This document shows, piece by piece, positions 26,981 to 41,545 of a DNA stretch of 64,000 nt. Source of the DNA: Pseudomonadota bacterium (GTDB taxonomy: Bacteria > Pseudomonadota > Gammaproteobacteria > Xanthomonadales > Xanthomonadaceae); NCBI GenBank assembly GCA_023386795.1, contig JAEWJB010000187.1, positions 1 to 64,000 of the forward strand, given 5' to 3'. The translations under genes and the position numbers were made by a program. Position 1 is the first letter of the stretch; every line of letters starts with the position of its first letter. The notes below the pieces were generated by a model that worked only from the letters and a program-made list of their open reading frames with translations, was not told the DNA's origin and made no database searches.

Positions 26981-27035
26981 AGGAGCGGCTTGCGCCACGA
27001 CCGTGGATCCACCGGTCGAGGCGCAAGCCGCCCCT
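26981..27035. repeat. Degenerate REP-like inverted repeat
   Basis: Arm 26981-27002 (AGGAGCGGCTTGCGCCACGACC) pairs with 27014-27035 with two mismatches in 22. It is related to the better-preserved element at 33328-33394 (shared AGGAGCGGCTT core). It lies between convergent genes. Confidence 0.65.
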
Positions 27036-27059
27036 GCGGGACCCCCGGCCCCCGGGGCG

Positions 27060-28118
27060 TCAGCGCTTTCCGTTACCCCCATGCGCCCGGCGCAGGAACC
27101 GCAGCGCAAACTGCTCCCATTGCCGCGGCCCACGCACGCTCTCCGGCACCCGCAGCCGGTCCTCGCGCCAGGCGTCGAATACACTCGGGTCGATGTATGC
27201 CTTGCGGCATACCGCCGGCGTGTTGCCCAGCGTCCGCGCGACCTCCTTGAGTACTTCGTTCTGCAGCTGCGCCAACGCGCGCTCGCTGCGCCGCTCGGGG
27301 AGCGGCACCCGCGCCAGCTGCTGCAATGCCGCCAGCGTGCCGCCCCAGGTGCGGAAATCCTTGGCGGTGAACTCGCCGCCCATGGCCTCGCGCAGGTAAT
27401 CGTTCACTTCGCCCGAGCCCACCGGCTGTAGCTGTCCGTCGTCGTCGCGATACTGGAACAGCGCCTGCCCCGGGAGTTGCCGAATCGCCCGCACCAGCTT
27501 GGCCAGCCGGCGGTCGTCGATGGCGATGTCATGCTCCAGGCCGCTTTTCCCCCGGAACTTCAATCGCGCGCGTCCCCCGCTGACGAAGGCGATATGGTGG
27601 TTGCGCAGCGTGGTGAGCCCATAGGAACGGTTGGTCCGGGCATATTCCTCGTTGCCGACGCGGACCAGGGTATCGGCCATGAGCGCGACGATGATGGCCA
27701 GCACCTTCTCACGCGGGAAGCCGGGCCGGCGCAAGTCCTTGCGCAGACGCTGCCGCAGGGCGGGCAACGCCCGCCCGAACGCGATCAGGTGTTCGTACTT
27801 GCCGTTGCCGCGCACCTGCGCCCACTCGGGGTGGTAGCGGTACTGCTTGCGACGCCGGGCATCGCGTCCAGTCGCCTGCAGGTGGCCGTGGGGCAAGGGG
27901 CAGATCCACACCTCCGTATAGGCCGGCGGGATGGCCAGCGAGCGGATGCGCTGCAGGGTTTCCTTGTCCCGGACCGGGCGGCCCTCGCTGTCCCGGTAGG
28001 CGAAGCCTTGCCCGGCCCGGCGCCGCTGGATGCCGGGGGAGGCGTCGCTGACATGGACGAGCCCGGCTTGCCGGGCGATGGCGCGAAGGGCGGGGGACGG
28101 TACGGACATGGCCAACAT
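27060..28118 (-). CDS. DNA topoisomerase IB (poxvirus/eukaryote-like)
   Basis: 352 residues from ATG 28118; a second ATG three codons later (28109) is equally plausible. N-terminal features include GQGFAYRDSEG and IPPAYTEVWICPLPHGHLQA, the DNA-clamp part of bacterial topoisomerase IB. The catalytic part has RVGNEEYARTNRSYGLTTLR, followed by LKFRGKSG (Lys loop), KDFRTWGGTLAAL (Arg) and the tyrosine nucleophile in PAVCRKAYIDPSVF. These enzymes relax supercoils by nicking one strand through a 3'-phosphotyrosine without ATP. It is a single gene convergent with the I78-like lipoprotein and divergent from the second I78 gene. Confidence 0.93.
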   Translation of the reverse strand: MLAMSVPSPALRAIARQAGLVHVSDASPGIQRRRAGQGFAYRDSEGRPVRDKETLQRIRSLAIPPAYTEVWICPLPHGHLQATGRDARRRKQYRYHPEWAQVRGNGKYEHLIAFGRALPALRQRLRKDLRRPGFPREKVLAIIVALMADTLVRVGNEEYARTNRSYGLTTLRNHHIAFVSGGRARLKFRGKSGLEHDIAIDDRRLAKLVRAIRQLPGQALFQYRDDDGQLQPVGSGEVNDYLREAMGGEFTAKDFRTWGGTLAALQQLARVPLPERRSERALAQLQNEVLKEVARTLGNTPAVCRKAYIDPSVFDAWREDRLRVPESVRGPRQWEQFALRFLRRAHGGNGKR

Positions 28119-28239
28119 GTTGGTGGCCGCGCCGCCGAAGCCACGTCAACGCCGGATCGCGGCGCCGTGAGGACCCCTGCACGCCTCGCCGGCTTGTGCT
28201 TATCCTTAAGGCTGCCCATTCAGACCCGGAGGTTTCCCG

Positions 28240-28620
28240 ATGCATCACCTCGCTTCGTTGCGGATGATCGTCGCCGCGTCCGTGCTGGCGTTGTCGCTGG
28301 CCGCCTGCCAGTCACCGCAGCCCGACGAACAGGAATCAGCAGGCGCCCAAGCCCAGCGCGATGCCGCCGACGCCGCGGCCCCCGCCCAGGACACCGCGCC
28401 CGAAGCACCGCCAATCGGTACCTGCGACGCCAGCCAGTTGCAATCGCTGGTCGGACAACCCTTGACCGACGCGCTGTCCGCTCAGGCAAAGGAAGACGCC
28501 AAGGCGGGACAGGTGCGCGTGCTCGAGCCCGGGCAGATGGTCACGATGGAATTCAACGGCGACCGGCTCAACCTGGAAATCGACGAAAAGCGCGTGATCA
28601 CCGGCGTGCGCTGCGGCTGA
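28240..28620 (+). CDS. I78 family peptidase inhibitor lipoprotein
   Basis: 126 residues. The lipobox is LAAC (Cys 23). A Glu/Ala/Pro-rich linker (about 24-62) leads to a typical I78 domain: TCDASQLQSLVGQPLTDALS, VRVLEPGQMVTMEFNGDRLN and the end VITGVRCG with the second Cys. In the family these small proteins inhibit serine peptidases. It is the second I78-type lipoprotein within 2 kb and is followed by a clear rho-independent terminator. Confidence 0.88.
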   Translation: MHHLASLRMIVAASVLALSLAACQSPQPDEQESAGAQAQRDAADAAAPAQDTAPEAPPIGTCDASQLQSLVGQPLTDALSAQAKEDAKAGQVRVLEPGQMVTMEFNGDRLNLEIDEKRVITGVRCG

Positions 28621-28658
28621 TCGAACCCCTCGCGGCGACGCTCGCGCGCGTCGCCGCC

Positions 28659-28680
28659 ACCCTTGCAAAACAAGGGTTTT
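28659..28680 (+). terminator. Rho-independent terminator after the I78 gene
   Basis: ACCCTTG (28659-28665), loop CAAAA, CAAGGGT (28671-28677), with the run of T at 28677-28680. Seven-base perfect stem; it separates the I78 gene from gltB. Confidence 0.75.
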
Positions 28681-28710
28681 CGCGGCCCCTCGTTGCATCT
28701 GTAACGGTGA

Positions 28711-28739
28711 GTTGCGGCACCGCAACAAGTGTGATCTAT
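28711..28739 (+). promoter_or_regulatory. Inverted repeat and weak promoter candidate upstream of gltB
   Basis: GTTGCGG-CA-CCGCAAC (28711-28726) is a perfect 7-base inverted repeat. It overlaps a weak -35 (TTGCGG) spaced 17 bases from TCTATT. It could be an operator of the glutamate synthase operon; no regulator family can be named from the sequence. Confidence 0.3.
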
Positions 28740-28823
28740 TCGATCATCCGGTGACCTCGAATGCGCTGCTGGAACAGAGCGGGCACGGTCGTCGCCGCTT
28801 TCCCGGATCGCAACGAGGCACAC

Positions 28824-34940
<6,117 letters not shown>

Positions 34941-34956
34941 GGCGTCGCGGGTCGGG

Positions 34957-35361
34957 CTAGCCGATCCGCTCGCCATCCTCCTTGAAGAACGGTGTCGCCA
35001 ACGGCGGCAGGATCTCCAGCGTGACTTCCGAGGGGCGGCACAGCCGTGTGCCCCTTGGGGTGCGCACGAACGGCCGGTTGATCAGCACCGGCTCGGCCAG
35101 CATGGCGTCCAGCAGCGCGTCGTCGTCCAGCGCGGGGTTATCCAAACCGCGCTCGCGGTAGGCAGGTTCCTTTGCCCGCATCGCCTCGCGCACGCTCAGC
35201 CCGGCGGCGGCGATCATCTCGCGCAACTGCACGCGGTCCGGCGGATTGCGCAGGTATTCCACCACCTGCGGTTCGAGGCCGGCATGACGAAGCAACGCCA
35301 GCACGTTGCGCGAGGTGCCGCAGCGCGGGTTGTGCCAGATGAGGGTGTCCTGCGTGTGCAT
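34957..35361 (-). CDS. arsC: ArsC-family reductase (arsenate reductase, glutaredoxin type)
   Basis: 134 residues from ATG 35361 (MHTQDTLIWHNPRCGTSRN); a longer in-frame N-terminus lacks family character. The active cysteine is in NPRCGTSRNVLALLRHAG, followed by VVEYLRNPPDRVQLREMI and the substrate-site strand VLINRPFVRTPRGTRLCRPSE, matching the glutaredoxin-coupled ArsC/YffB group. True arsenate reductases and Spx-like proteins share this fold. No arsenic-resistance genes lie nearby, so the substrate is uncertain. Confidence 0.85.
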   Translation of the reverse strand: MHTQDTLIWHNPRCGTSRNVLALLRHAGLEPQVVEYLRNPPDRVQLREMIAAAGLSVREAMRAKEPAYRERGLDNPALDDDALLDAMLAEPVLINRPFVRTPRGTRLCRPSEVTLEILPPLATPFFKEDGERIG

Positions 35362-35595
35362 CGCCCGCGTCTCCTTCAGTCGCATCGCCGTGTCGGTGGC
35401 GAAGGGTACTTCACCCCGCTCATCGGCATCACCCCGGGCGCGCGCGCCATCGCGGGAGGAATGCGATGGCGTGCACACCTCCACGTTTTACCCAGCCGCC
35501 GTGGATGCTGCCCTAACACACGAGCGTTTACCCTGCATTCCTGCGCGCGGAATGGACCCCGCGCTCCCGGCGTCCCCACCCCGGAGCTTCCCTCC

Positions 35596-36633
35596 ATGTC
35601 CTCGATCTCGCGTTGCCTGCCGTGGCTGCTCGGCGCGGCCCTGCTGTTCTCTTCCGTCCCCGGCCATGCGCAACAGCGCGCATTGCAGTATGCCGGCGTC
35701 AACCTGGCGGGTGCCGAATTCAATTCTTCCAAGCGGCCCGGCACGCTGTTCAAGGACTACACGTATCCGGCGGCCAGCGATTACGCCTACTTCGCCGGCA
35801 AGGGCATGAACATCGTGCGCCTGCCGTTCCTGTGGGAGCGGCTGCAGCCCGAAGCCAACGGCGAGCTGGACGCGGCGCAGCTGCAGTTGATCGAGAAGGC
35901 GGTGGCGCAGGCCAAGGCACAGAACCTGCACGTCATCCTGGATGTACACAACTATGCCAAGTATCAGGGCGTGCGCCTGGGCACCGAAGGCACGCCCGGC
36001 ACGTTGCTGGCCGACCTGTGGAAGCGGCTGGCCACCGTGTTCAAGGACGACGACGCGGTGATCTTCGGCCTGATGAACGAGCCCAATGCCATCGATGCGG
36101 CGGCCTGGACGTCCATCGCGCAGTCTTCCATCGACGCCATCCGCGCGACCGGAGCGCGCAATCTCATTCTGGTGCCCGGCACGGCCTATACCGGCGCGCA
36201 CAGCTGGGCCAGCACCAGTTACGGGACACCGAACGCGACGGCATTGGTGTCGATCAACGATCCGGCCAACAACCTGGCGGTGGAAGTGCATCAGTACCTG
36301 GACAAGGATTTCAGCGGCACCAGCGGCGATTGCGTCAGCGCAACCGTGGGCGCCGACAAGCTGCGCGGGTTCACCGCATGGCTGCGGCAGCAGGGCAAGC
36401 GCGGTTTCCTCGGGGAGTTCGCGGGCGGTACCAGCGACACCTGCCTGCAGGCGTTGGACGGCATGCTCGCCTACATGGAAGACAATGCCGACGTCTGGCT
36501 GGGCTGGACCTACTGGGCGGCTGGCAGCTGGTGGCAGCCGACCTATCCCTTCAATGTGCAGCCCGGCAAGGACGGCAGCGAGAAGCCGCAGATGCAGGTG
36601 CTCGCCCGGCACGCGGAAGCGGCGACGAAGTAG
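35596..36633 (+). CDS. Secreted glycoside hydrolase family 5 (endoglucanase-like)
   Basis: 345 residues with a signal peptide (CLPWLLGAALLFSSVPGHAQ, cleaved near residue 26). GH5 features: GMNIVRLPFLWERLQP, LHVILDVHNYAKY, acid/base Glu in IFGLMNEPNA (about 156-165), ALVSINDPANNLAVEVHQYLD and the nucleophile Glu in GFLGEFAGG (about 275), ending with a WLGWTYWAAGSWW block. It is expected to cleave beta-1,4-glucans such as cellulose outside the cell; mannan or other glucans are alternatives. It has no carbohydrate-binding module. It is divergent from arsC with 234 bases between the starts, in which I see no other gene. Confidence 0.9.
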   Translation: MSSISRCLPWLLGAALLFSSVPGHAQQRALQYAGVNLAGAEFNSSKRPGTLFKDYTYPAASDYAYFAGKGMNIVRLPFLWERLQPEANGELDAAQLQLIEKAVAQAKAQNLHVILDVHNYAKYQGVRLGTEGTPGTLLADLWKRLATVFKDDDAVIFGLMNEPNAIDAAAWTSIAQSSIDAIRATGARNLILVPGTAYTGAHSWASTSYGTPNATALVSINDPANNLAVEVHQYLDKDFSGTSGDCVSATVGADKLRGFTAWLRQQGKRGFLGEFAGGTSDTCLQALDGMLAYMEDNADVWLGWTYWAAGSWWQPTYPFNVQPGKDGSEKPQMQVLARHAEAATK

Positions 36634-36703
36634 GGCATCGCATCGTGCCATTGCGACCCGGGCCGCTTAGACTGCGCCGGGGACTTCTTCAGGGATTACA
36701 GGC

Positions 36704-37576
36704 ATGCGGCTGGGACTGGCGGCCAACCGGCTGCACCACGAAGGTGACGATGCGGCGTTGTTTCGCTGGCTGCGCGCAAGCGAACGAGGCGTCCGGGAAC
36801 TCGACCTGGGCCTGCACGCGGTGGGCCGCACGTTTGATGCGATCGAGCGCGCCGGCCTGCTCCCCGGGTATGCGGGACTCAAGCGCTATCCGTACGGCCG
36901 CGAGGGCGGCCTGATGAAGCTGGTGGCCGAGGTAGTGGGCCTGGAGGGCGGGGCACGCACGCTGGACGGGGCGATCTACCTGATCGACCCGGTGGACCCG
37001 TCCTCCATCTTCCCCGAAGCCATCGCGCTCAAGCGCCAGTGCGTGATCCACGGCAAGCCATTCCTGTCGACGGTGGCCTCGGCGCGCGACTGGATCGAGC
37101 TGGAGCGCATCCACGCCGGGCTGGCGCCAGACCCGGGCGCCGATGATTTGCACGACCTGGAGCATCACACGCTGGCGCTGATCGCCCACGATGCAATGAA
37201 GCCGCAGATGTTGGCGTTCGCCTCGGAGCACTTCGCACTGCTTTCGCGCTTCGCCCATCGCGTGGGCACCGGTACCACGGGCCAGCGCCTCAACGAGCTG
37301 GCCTGGAGCCAGGGTTGGCCTTCGGACCAGCCATGGGTACATCGCTACGAAAGCGGCCCGATGGGAGGCGATGCGCAGATCGCCGACCTGGTACTGCAAG
37401 GCCGCTGCCAGCGCGCGATTTTCTTCGAGGACCCGCATGTCGCCCGCCAGCACGAAGCGGACATCCAGCTGCTCGAACGCGCGGTGACCACCGTCAGCGA
37501 TCTGGCGGTGTGCACCACGACGCCGGTGGTGGCGCGGCGCTGGGCCGACGCCGCGACGCGCCGCGCACGGACATAG
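36704..37576 (+). CDS. mgsA: Methylglyoxal synthase with duplicated domain
   Basis: 290 residues, almost twice the usual 150. The C-terminal half (about 153-285) is a complete methylglyoxal synthase. By reference to E. coli MgsA the catalytic residues are H162 (LIAHDAMK), D223 (GPMGGDAQI), D243 and H250/D253 (FFEDPHVARQHEAD), with the phosphate site GTGTTG. The N-terminal half (about 2-130) follows the same layout (LHAVGRTF, YPYGREGGLMKL, AIYLIDPVDPSSIFPEA, VASARDW), but has Asn 8 and Leu 70 at the first two catalytic positions, so it seems a non-catalytic copy. The enzyme turns dihydroxyacetone phosphate into methylglyoxal and phosphate, a bypass of glycolysis under phosphate limitation. It stands alone between GH5 and a PstS-like gene. 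Confidence 0.87.
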   Translation: MRLGLAANRLHHEGDDAALFRWLRASERGVRELDLGLHAVGRTFDAIERAGLLPGYAGLKRYPYGREGGLMKLVAEVVGLEGGARTLDGAIYLIDPVDPSSIFPEAIALKRQCVIHGKPFLSTVASARDWIELERIHAGLAPDPGADDLHDLEHHTLALIAHDAMKPQMLAFASEHFALLSRFAHRVGTGTTGQRLNELAWSQGWPSDQPWVHRYESGPMGGDAQIADLVLQGRCQRAIFFEDPHVARQHEADIQLLERAVTTVSDLAVCTTTPVVARRWADAATRRART

Positions 37577-37665
37577 CCGCGCGCTGAAGCGACGTGGCCG
37601 GCGTCACCGGCCTGTCATCGGCAACCGCAACACTCCCGGCGCTCTGACGTAGCCCCGGGGGATCC

Positions 37666-38991
37666 ATGTTGCGTGCACTTTCCTGCCTGGCACTGGTTGT
37701 GTGCCTGTGCGTTTCGTCTTCTTTGCATGCACAGGAGGCCGAGCGGCTCCGCGTGCATGGCTCCAATACCCTGGGCGACCGCCTGATGCCCGCGCTGGTG
37801 GCGTCCTGGCTGAAGTCCACGGGTTACAGCCAGATCCGTCGCGTCGAGGTCAGCGGCACCGTCACCGAAGTACAGGCCGTACGCGATGGCGAGCCGCTGG
37901 TCGTGGAGATCGACAAGCACGGCTCGGCCGCCGGCATGCAGGCGCTGATCCGTGGCGACGCCGAGCTGGCGATGTTGGCGCGTACGCCCACCACGGCCGA
38001 ACAGTCGGCCGGCTGGCAGTTGGGGGAGTTGACCTCGCCCGACCAGCAATTCGTGCTGGCGCTCAACGGCGCGCAGATGGTGGTGGCGCAGTCCAATCCG
38101 GTGAAGACGCTGACGCTGAGCCAGATGCGCGCAGTGCTCAGCGGTGAGGTGCGCGACTGGACCCGGCTTGGCGGGCGCGGGGGCGAAGTGCAGGTGATGT
38201 GCGGCCCGGCGAACGGCGGGCTCAATGATTTCCTTGCCAGCCGCGTCATGCAGGGTGCGGCCATCAAGGGCTGCACGCGCCGCTTCCCGACGCTGGCCGA
38301 GGCCGCGCGTGCGGCGGCAAACAATCCGCAGGCGCTGGCGGTGGTGGAGCTGGTCACACCGGTCACACCGGGCGGGCGCGCGCTGGCAATCGCTGATGGC
38401 GGTATCGCCGTGGCGCCTACGCTGACCAACCTGCGCAGCGAGGATTACCCGCTGGTGCAGCGCTACAGCGTGTATGGCGGACAGATGATGTCGGCGCTGG
38501 GCCGAGGCCTGGCGATGTACCTGATTTCACCGGCTGCCCAGCGCGTGGTCGCCGGCGAAGGCCTGGTGGCGATGACGCTGCCGCAGGTGCCGATGGAGGA
38601 AGCCGCCGGTGCGGGCCCACCGCCGTATGCGGAGGCGGTGGCGGGCGCCAGGCGCCTGCCGCTGAGCGTGCGCTTCAACCTGCGCTCGCTCAGCGGCATG
38701 TTCGAAGGCGGCTCGGCGCAAGACCTCGAACGCCTGATCGTCTTCATGCAGCAGCCGCGCAATCGCGGTCGCACGCTGGCGGTGGTCGGCTTTGCCAATG
38801 CCGACCCGGCCAACAAGCTGTACCCAACCATCGCCAGCAATGACCGCGCTGACATCATCGCGGGCTACCTGGGCCAGCACGGCATCGTCGTGCAGCGCGC
38901 GCGTGGCCTGGGGGCTATCCGCCCGCTGGTGGGCGAGGGCGATGCGAGGGCGCGCGAGCGCAACGAGCGCGTCGAGATCTGGATGCTGTAA
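37666..38991 (+). CDS. PstS-like phosphate-binding domain fused to OmpA-like domain
   Basis: 441 residues. A signal peptide (SCLALVVCLCVSSSLHAQ) is followed by a PstS-type binding fold: LRVHGSNTLGDRLMPALVAS, EIDKHGSAAGMQALI, ELAMLARTPT and NPVKTLTLSQMRAVLSGEVR (about 26-290). After a linker, residues 325-441 form an OmpA/MotB-like peptidoglycan-binding domain (FNLRSLSGMF; TLAVVGFANADPANKLYPTI; NDRADIIAGYLGQ; ending ERNERVEIWML). The fusion would tether an anion-binding domain to the cell wall in the periplasm. Its position after a phosphate-releasing methylglyoxal synthase is suggestive, but no pst transport genes are adjacent. Confidence 0.82.
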   Translation: MLRALSCLALVVCLCVSSSLHAQEAERLRVHGSNTLGDRLMPALVASWLKSTGYSQIRRVEVSGTVTEVQAVRDGEPLVVEIDKHGSAAGMQALIRGDAELAMLARTPTTAEQSAGWQLGELTSPDQQFVLALNGAQMVVAQSNPVKTLTLSQMRAVLSGEVRDWTRLGGRGGEVQVMCGPANGGLNDFLASRVMQGAAIKGCTRRFPTLAEAARAAANNPQALAVVELVTPVTPGGRALAIADGGIAVAPTLTNLRSEDYPLVQRYSVYGGQMMSALGRGLAMYLISPAAQRVVAGEGLVAMTLPQVPMEEAAGAGPPPYAEAVAGARRLPLSVRFNLRSLSGMFEGGSAQDLERLIVFMQQPRNRGRTLAVVGFANADPANKLYPTIASNDRADIIAGYLGQHGIVVQRARGLGAIRPLVGEGDARARERNERVEIWML

Positions 38992-39162
38992 GCGTCCCGT
39001 AGCGACGCCGCTTGGGCGGTGTGACCGCTTGGAAGTCCCTTCGAATACAGCTGAATCAAGGCCAAGCAGAGACTGAATCGTACCGGCGCCGCGCCGCAGC
39101 ATTTCACTTTGCGGCGATCCGGCGCTGGCGAGGATGGCCCTACCTCATCAAGGGAGAAAGCC

Positions 39163-39621
39163 ATGAGCGTTACGCCGATCACCCGCACCGCGCTGGCCCT
39201 GGGCCTGGCATTGGCCGCCGCCGGCGTCAGCGCCAAGCAGCCGCCGGCCAAGGGCGCGCCGCAGCAGGCGCTGACCTCTACAGAGATCAACGCCATGCTC
39301 ACCTCACAGGGCTACCGCGACGTTCACGACATCGAGTTCAAGGACGGCGTGTGGCAGGCCGACGCCAAGAGCGGCGATGGCAAGCACGTGGACCTGAAGA
39401 TCGACCCGGCGACCGGCCGCGTGTATCCGGACGAGGTGTCCTCGCCGATGAGCGAGGATGACGTGCGTGCGGCGTTGTCGGCGGCCGGATACTCGAAGGT
39501 GCGCGATGTCGAGTTCGACGATGGCCTGTGGCAGGCCCATGCCGAGAACAGCGCCGGCAAGGACACCAAGGTGCAGGTCGATCCGAAGGACGGCAAGGTG
39601 GTGGCCGCCGAGAACGACTGA
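39163..39621 (+). CDS. Periplasmic protein with two PepSY-type repeats
   Basis: 152 residues; a strong AGGGAGAAAG site precedes ATG 39163. Signal peptide to about residue 24 (ALALGLALAAAGVSAK). The mature protein is two tandem copies of a PepSY-like unit: LTSTEINAMLTSQGYRDVHD with DGVWQADAKS, and MSEDDVRAALSAAGYSKVRD with DGLWQAHAEN. Both end in VD.K.DP-type strands (LKIDPATGRVYP, VQVDPKDGKVVA). PepSY domains bind or inhibit peptidases; the secreted M28 peptidase gene is convergent next door, but a link is only conjecture. A bidirectional terminator follows. Confidence 0.83.
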   Translation: MSVTPITRTALALGLALAAAGVSAKQPPAKGAPQQALTSTEINAMLTSQGYRDVHDIEFKDGVWQADAKSGDGKHVDLKIDPATGRVYPDEVSSPMSEDDVRAALSAAGYSKVRDVEFDDGLWQAHAENSAGKDTKVQVDPKDGKVVAAEND

Positions 39622-39663
39622 CGGCGTGCGCCGGCGGCGCCGTTGCGGCACGCATACCGGCAA

Positions 39664-39694
39664 GAAAAAGGCCTCCCACCCGGGAGGCCTTTTC
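39664..39694. terminator. Bidirectional rho-independent terminator
   Basis: AAAAAGGCCTCCC - ACC - GGGAGGCCTTTT: eight-base GC-rich stem flanked by A and T runs, placed between the convergent PepSY and M28 genes, so it serves both strands. Confidence 0.9.
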
Positions 39695-39719
39695 TATCTC
39701 CAGACGTCGTGGCCTGACC

Positions 39720-41465
39720 TCACGGCTTGGCCGGCTCGGCCTTCTGCGTCGCCTGCATCATGCGATCACGCGCGGCCTTGAAGGCATTGCCCTCATACCA
39801 GTTCGGCCACTTATCGCCGGCCGCCAGTTCCTTGCCCACGCCGTACACCGCTTCGAGATCTTCCACCGTGCCATCGAGCTTCCAGGTCGCCGGGTCATAC
39901 TCGTCCTTCGGACCGTGGTAGCGGTTCTTGCCGTAATCCTCGGCGGCCTTGCGGCCCGCTTCCAGGCCACCCTCGCGCAGGTCTTCGCCGCCGTCGGTGT
40001 ACAGCGCCGGCACGCCCGCCTTGGCGAAGTTGAAGTGGTCGGAGCGGAAGTACGAGCCGTTTTGCGGCGTGGCCTCGGCATGCAGCACGCGGCCTTGCAT
40101 CGCGGCGATCGGCTTGAGGATGTCCTCCAGCTCAGAACTGCCATAACCGACCACGGTCATGTCCTTGGCGCGACCGGCCACCGACATGGCGTCGATGTTG
40201 ATGACACCGGCGATCTTGTCCAGCGGGAAGGTCGGATGGGCGACGTAGTACTTGGAACCCAGCAGGCCCGACTCTTCCAGCGTCACCGCGACGAACACCA
40301 CCGAGCGCGCCGGCGGCGGATTCTGGTGGGTGAAGGCGTCGGCGATCTCCAGGATGCCGGCCACGCCGGTGGCGTTGTCCACCGCGCCGTTGTAGATGTT
40401 GTCGCCCTGTTCGCCTTCGTGCTTGCCGAGGTGGTCCCAGTGCGCCATGTACAGCACCGCCTCGTCCGGCCGGCTGCTGCCCGGCAGCACGCCCACCACG
40501 TTGCGCGACTGCTTCTCCTCGATCTTGCTCTTCAAGTCCACCGACCAGGTGGCCTTCAGCGGCACCGGCTTGAAGCCGCGCTTGCTGGCGTCCTTGTAGG
40601 CCTGTGCCAGGTCCAGCCCGGCATCGGCGAACAGCTGCTTAGCGGTGGCCGCCGAGATCCAGCCCTGCACCGGCAGGCGCGGTTCCGGATCGTCCTTGGC
40701 CGGCAGGTCGTACTGCGGGCCCGCCCAGGAGTTGCGTACCACGTCCCAGCCATAGCTGGCGCCGGCATCGTCATGCACGATCAGCGCCGCGGCGGCGCCC
40801 TTTCGCGCGGCTTCCTCGAACTTGTAGGTCCAGCGCCCGTAGTAGGTCATGCGCTTACCTTCGAACAGCTTGCCGTCGTTCGTGTGGAAGCCCGGGTCGT
40901 TAACGAACATCACGACCGTCTTGCCCTTCCAGTCCTGGCCGGCGTAGTCGTTCCACTTCTGCTCCGGCGCATCCACGCCGTAGCCGACGAACACCAGTTC
41001 GCTGCCGTCGATCTTCACTTCCGGCTGGCCGGTACGGGTGCCCACGACGATGTCGGTGCCGAACTTCAGGTCACGGCTCTGCCCGCCGGCCACCAGCCGC
41101 GGCACGGTGCCTTCGTCGGCGGTGGTCTCCACCATGGGCACGTCCTGGAACCAGCTGTCGCCATTGCCAGGCTGCAGGCCGATGCGCTGCATCTGGTCCC
41201 GGATGTATTCGACGGTCTTCTGCTCGCCGACGGTACCGGGGCCGCGACCCTCGAAGGCATCGGAGGACAGCTGCTTGACCAGTTCGCCGAAGTCCGGCGC
41301 ATTGATGCCGGTCGCGAAGACATGGTCGCTGGCGGATGTTGCCGGCGCGGCGGCGGCAGGTGCCTGGGCGGCAGGCGCCTCGTCGGGCGCGGCGGGCTCC
41401 GGCGCGCGTTTGCAGGCCGTCAGCGCGGCGGCCGCGGCCAGGCACAACAGGATCTTGCGGGACAT
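39720..41465 (-). CDS. M28 family zinc metallopeptidase lipoprotein
   Basis: 581 residues. Lipobox LTAC (Cys 18), then an Ala/Pro-rich linker to about 45. A PA-like insert occupies the middle (VFVGYGVDAPEQKWNDYAGQ; RKGAAAALIVHDDAGASYGW). The M28 catalytic domain starts near 310: SRNVVGVLPGSSRPDEAVLY, HWDHLG (Zn ligands), DNATGVAGILEIA, catalytic EESGLLGSKYY and NIDAM, and a closing block FRSDHFNFAKAGVPALYTDG. Family members are exported aminopeptidases that remove N-terminal residues. It is the only gene on this strand between the terminator and the VNG-repeat gene. Confidence 0.92.
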   Translation of the reverse strand: MSRKILLCLAAAAALTACKRAPEPAAPDEAPAAQAPAAAAPATSASDHVFATGINAPDFGELVKQLSSDAFEGRGPGTVGEQKTVEYIRDQMQRIGLQPGNGDSWFQDVPMVETTADEGTVPRLVAGGQSRDLKFGTDIVVGTRTGQPEVKIDGSELVFVGYGVDAPEQKWNDYAGQDWKGKTVVMFVNDPGFHTNDGKLFEGKRMTYYGRWTYKFEEAARKGAAAALIVHDDAGASYGWDVVRNSWAGPQYDLPAKDDPEPRLPVQGWISAATAKQLFADAGLDLAQAYKDASKRGFKPVPLKATWSVDLKSKIEEKQSRNVVGVLPGSSRPDEAVLYMAHWDHLGKHEGEQGDNIYNGAVDNATGVAGILEIADAFTHQNPPPARSVVFVAVTLEESGLLGSKYYVAHPTFPLDKIAGVINIDAMSVAGRAKDMTVVGYGSSELEDILKPIAAMQGRVLHAEATPQNGSYFRSDHFNFAKAGVPALYTDGGEDLREGGLEAGRKAAEDYGKNRYHGPKDEYDPATWKLDGTVEDLEAVYGVGKELAAGDKWPNWYEGNAFKAARDRMMQATQKAEPAKP

Positions 41466-41545
41466 CAGGCACCCTCGGTGGAAGCAGGAGCCCGATTCTA
41501 GTGCGCAAAACCGGCCGCCGGGGTCGACGGCCGGATGCGAATGCT

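Noticed and set aside
35362..35595. Extra coding sequence between arsC and GH5
   Set aside because: Open frames here lack start sites and family features; treated as a divergent promoter region with nothing identifiable.
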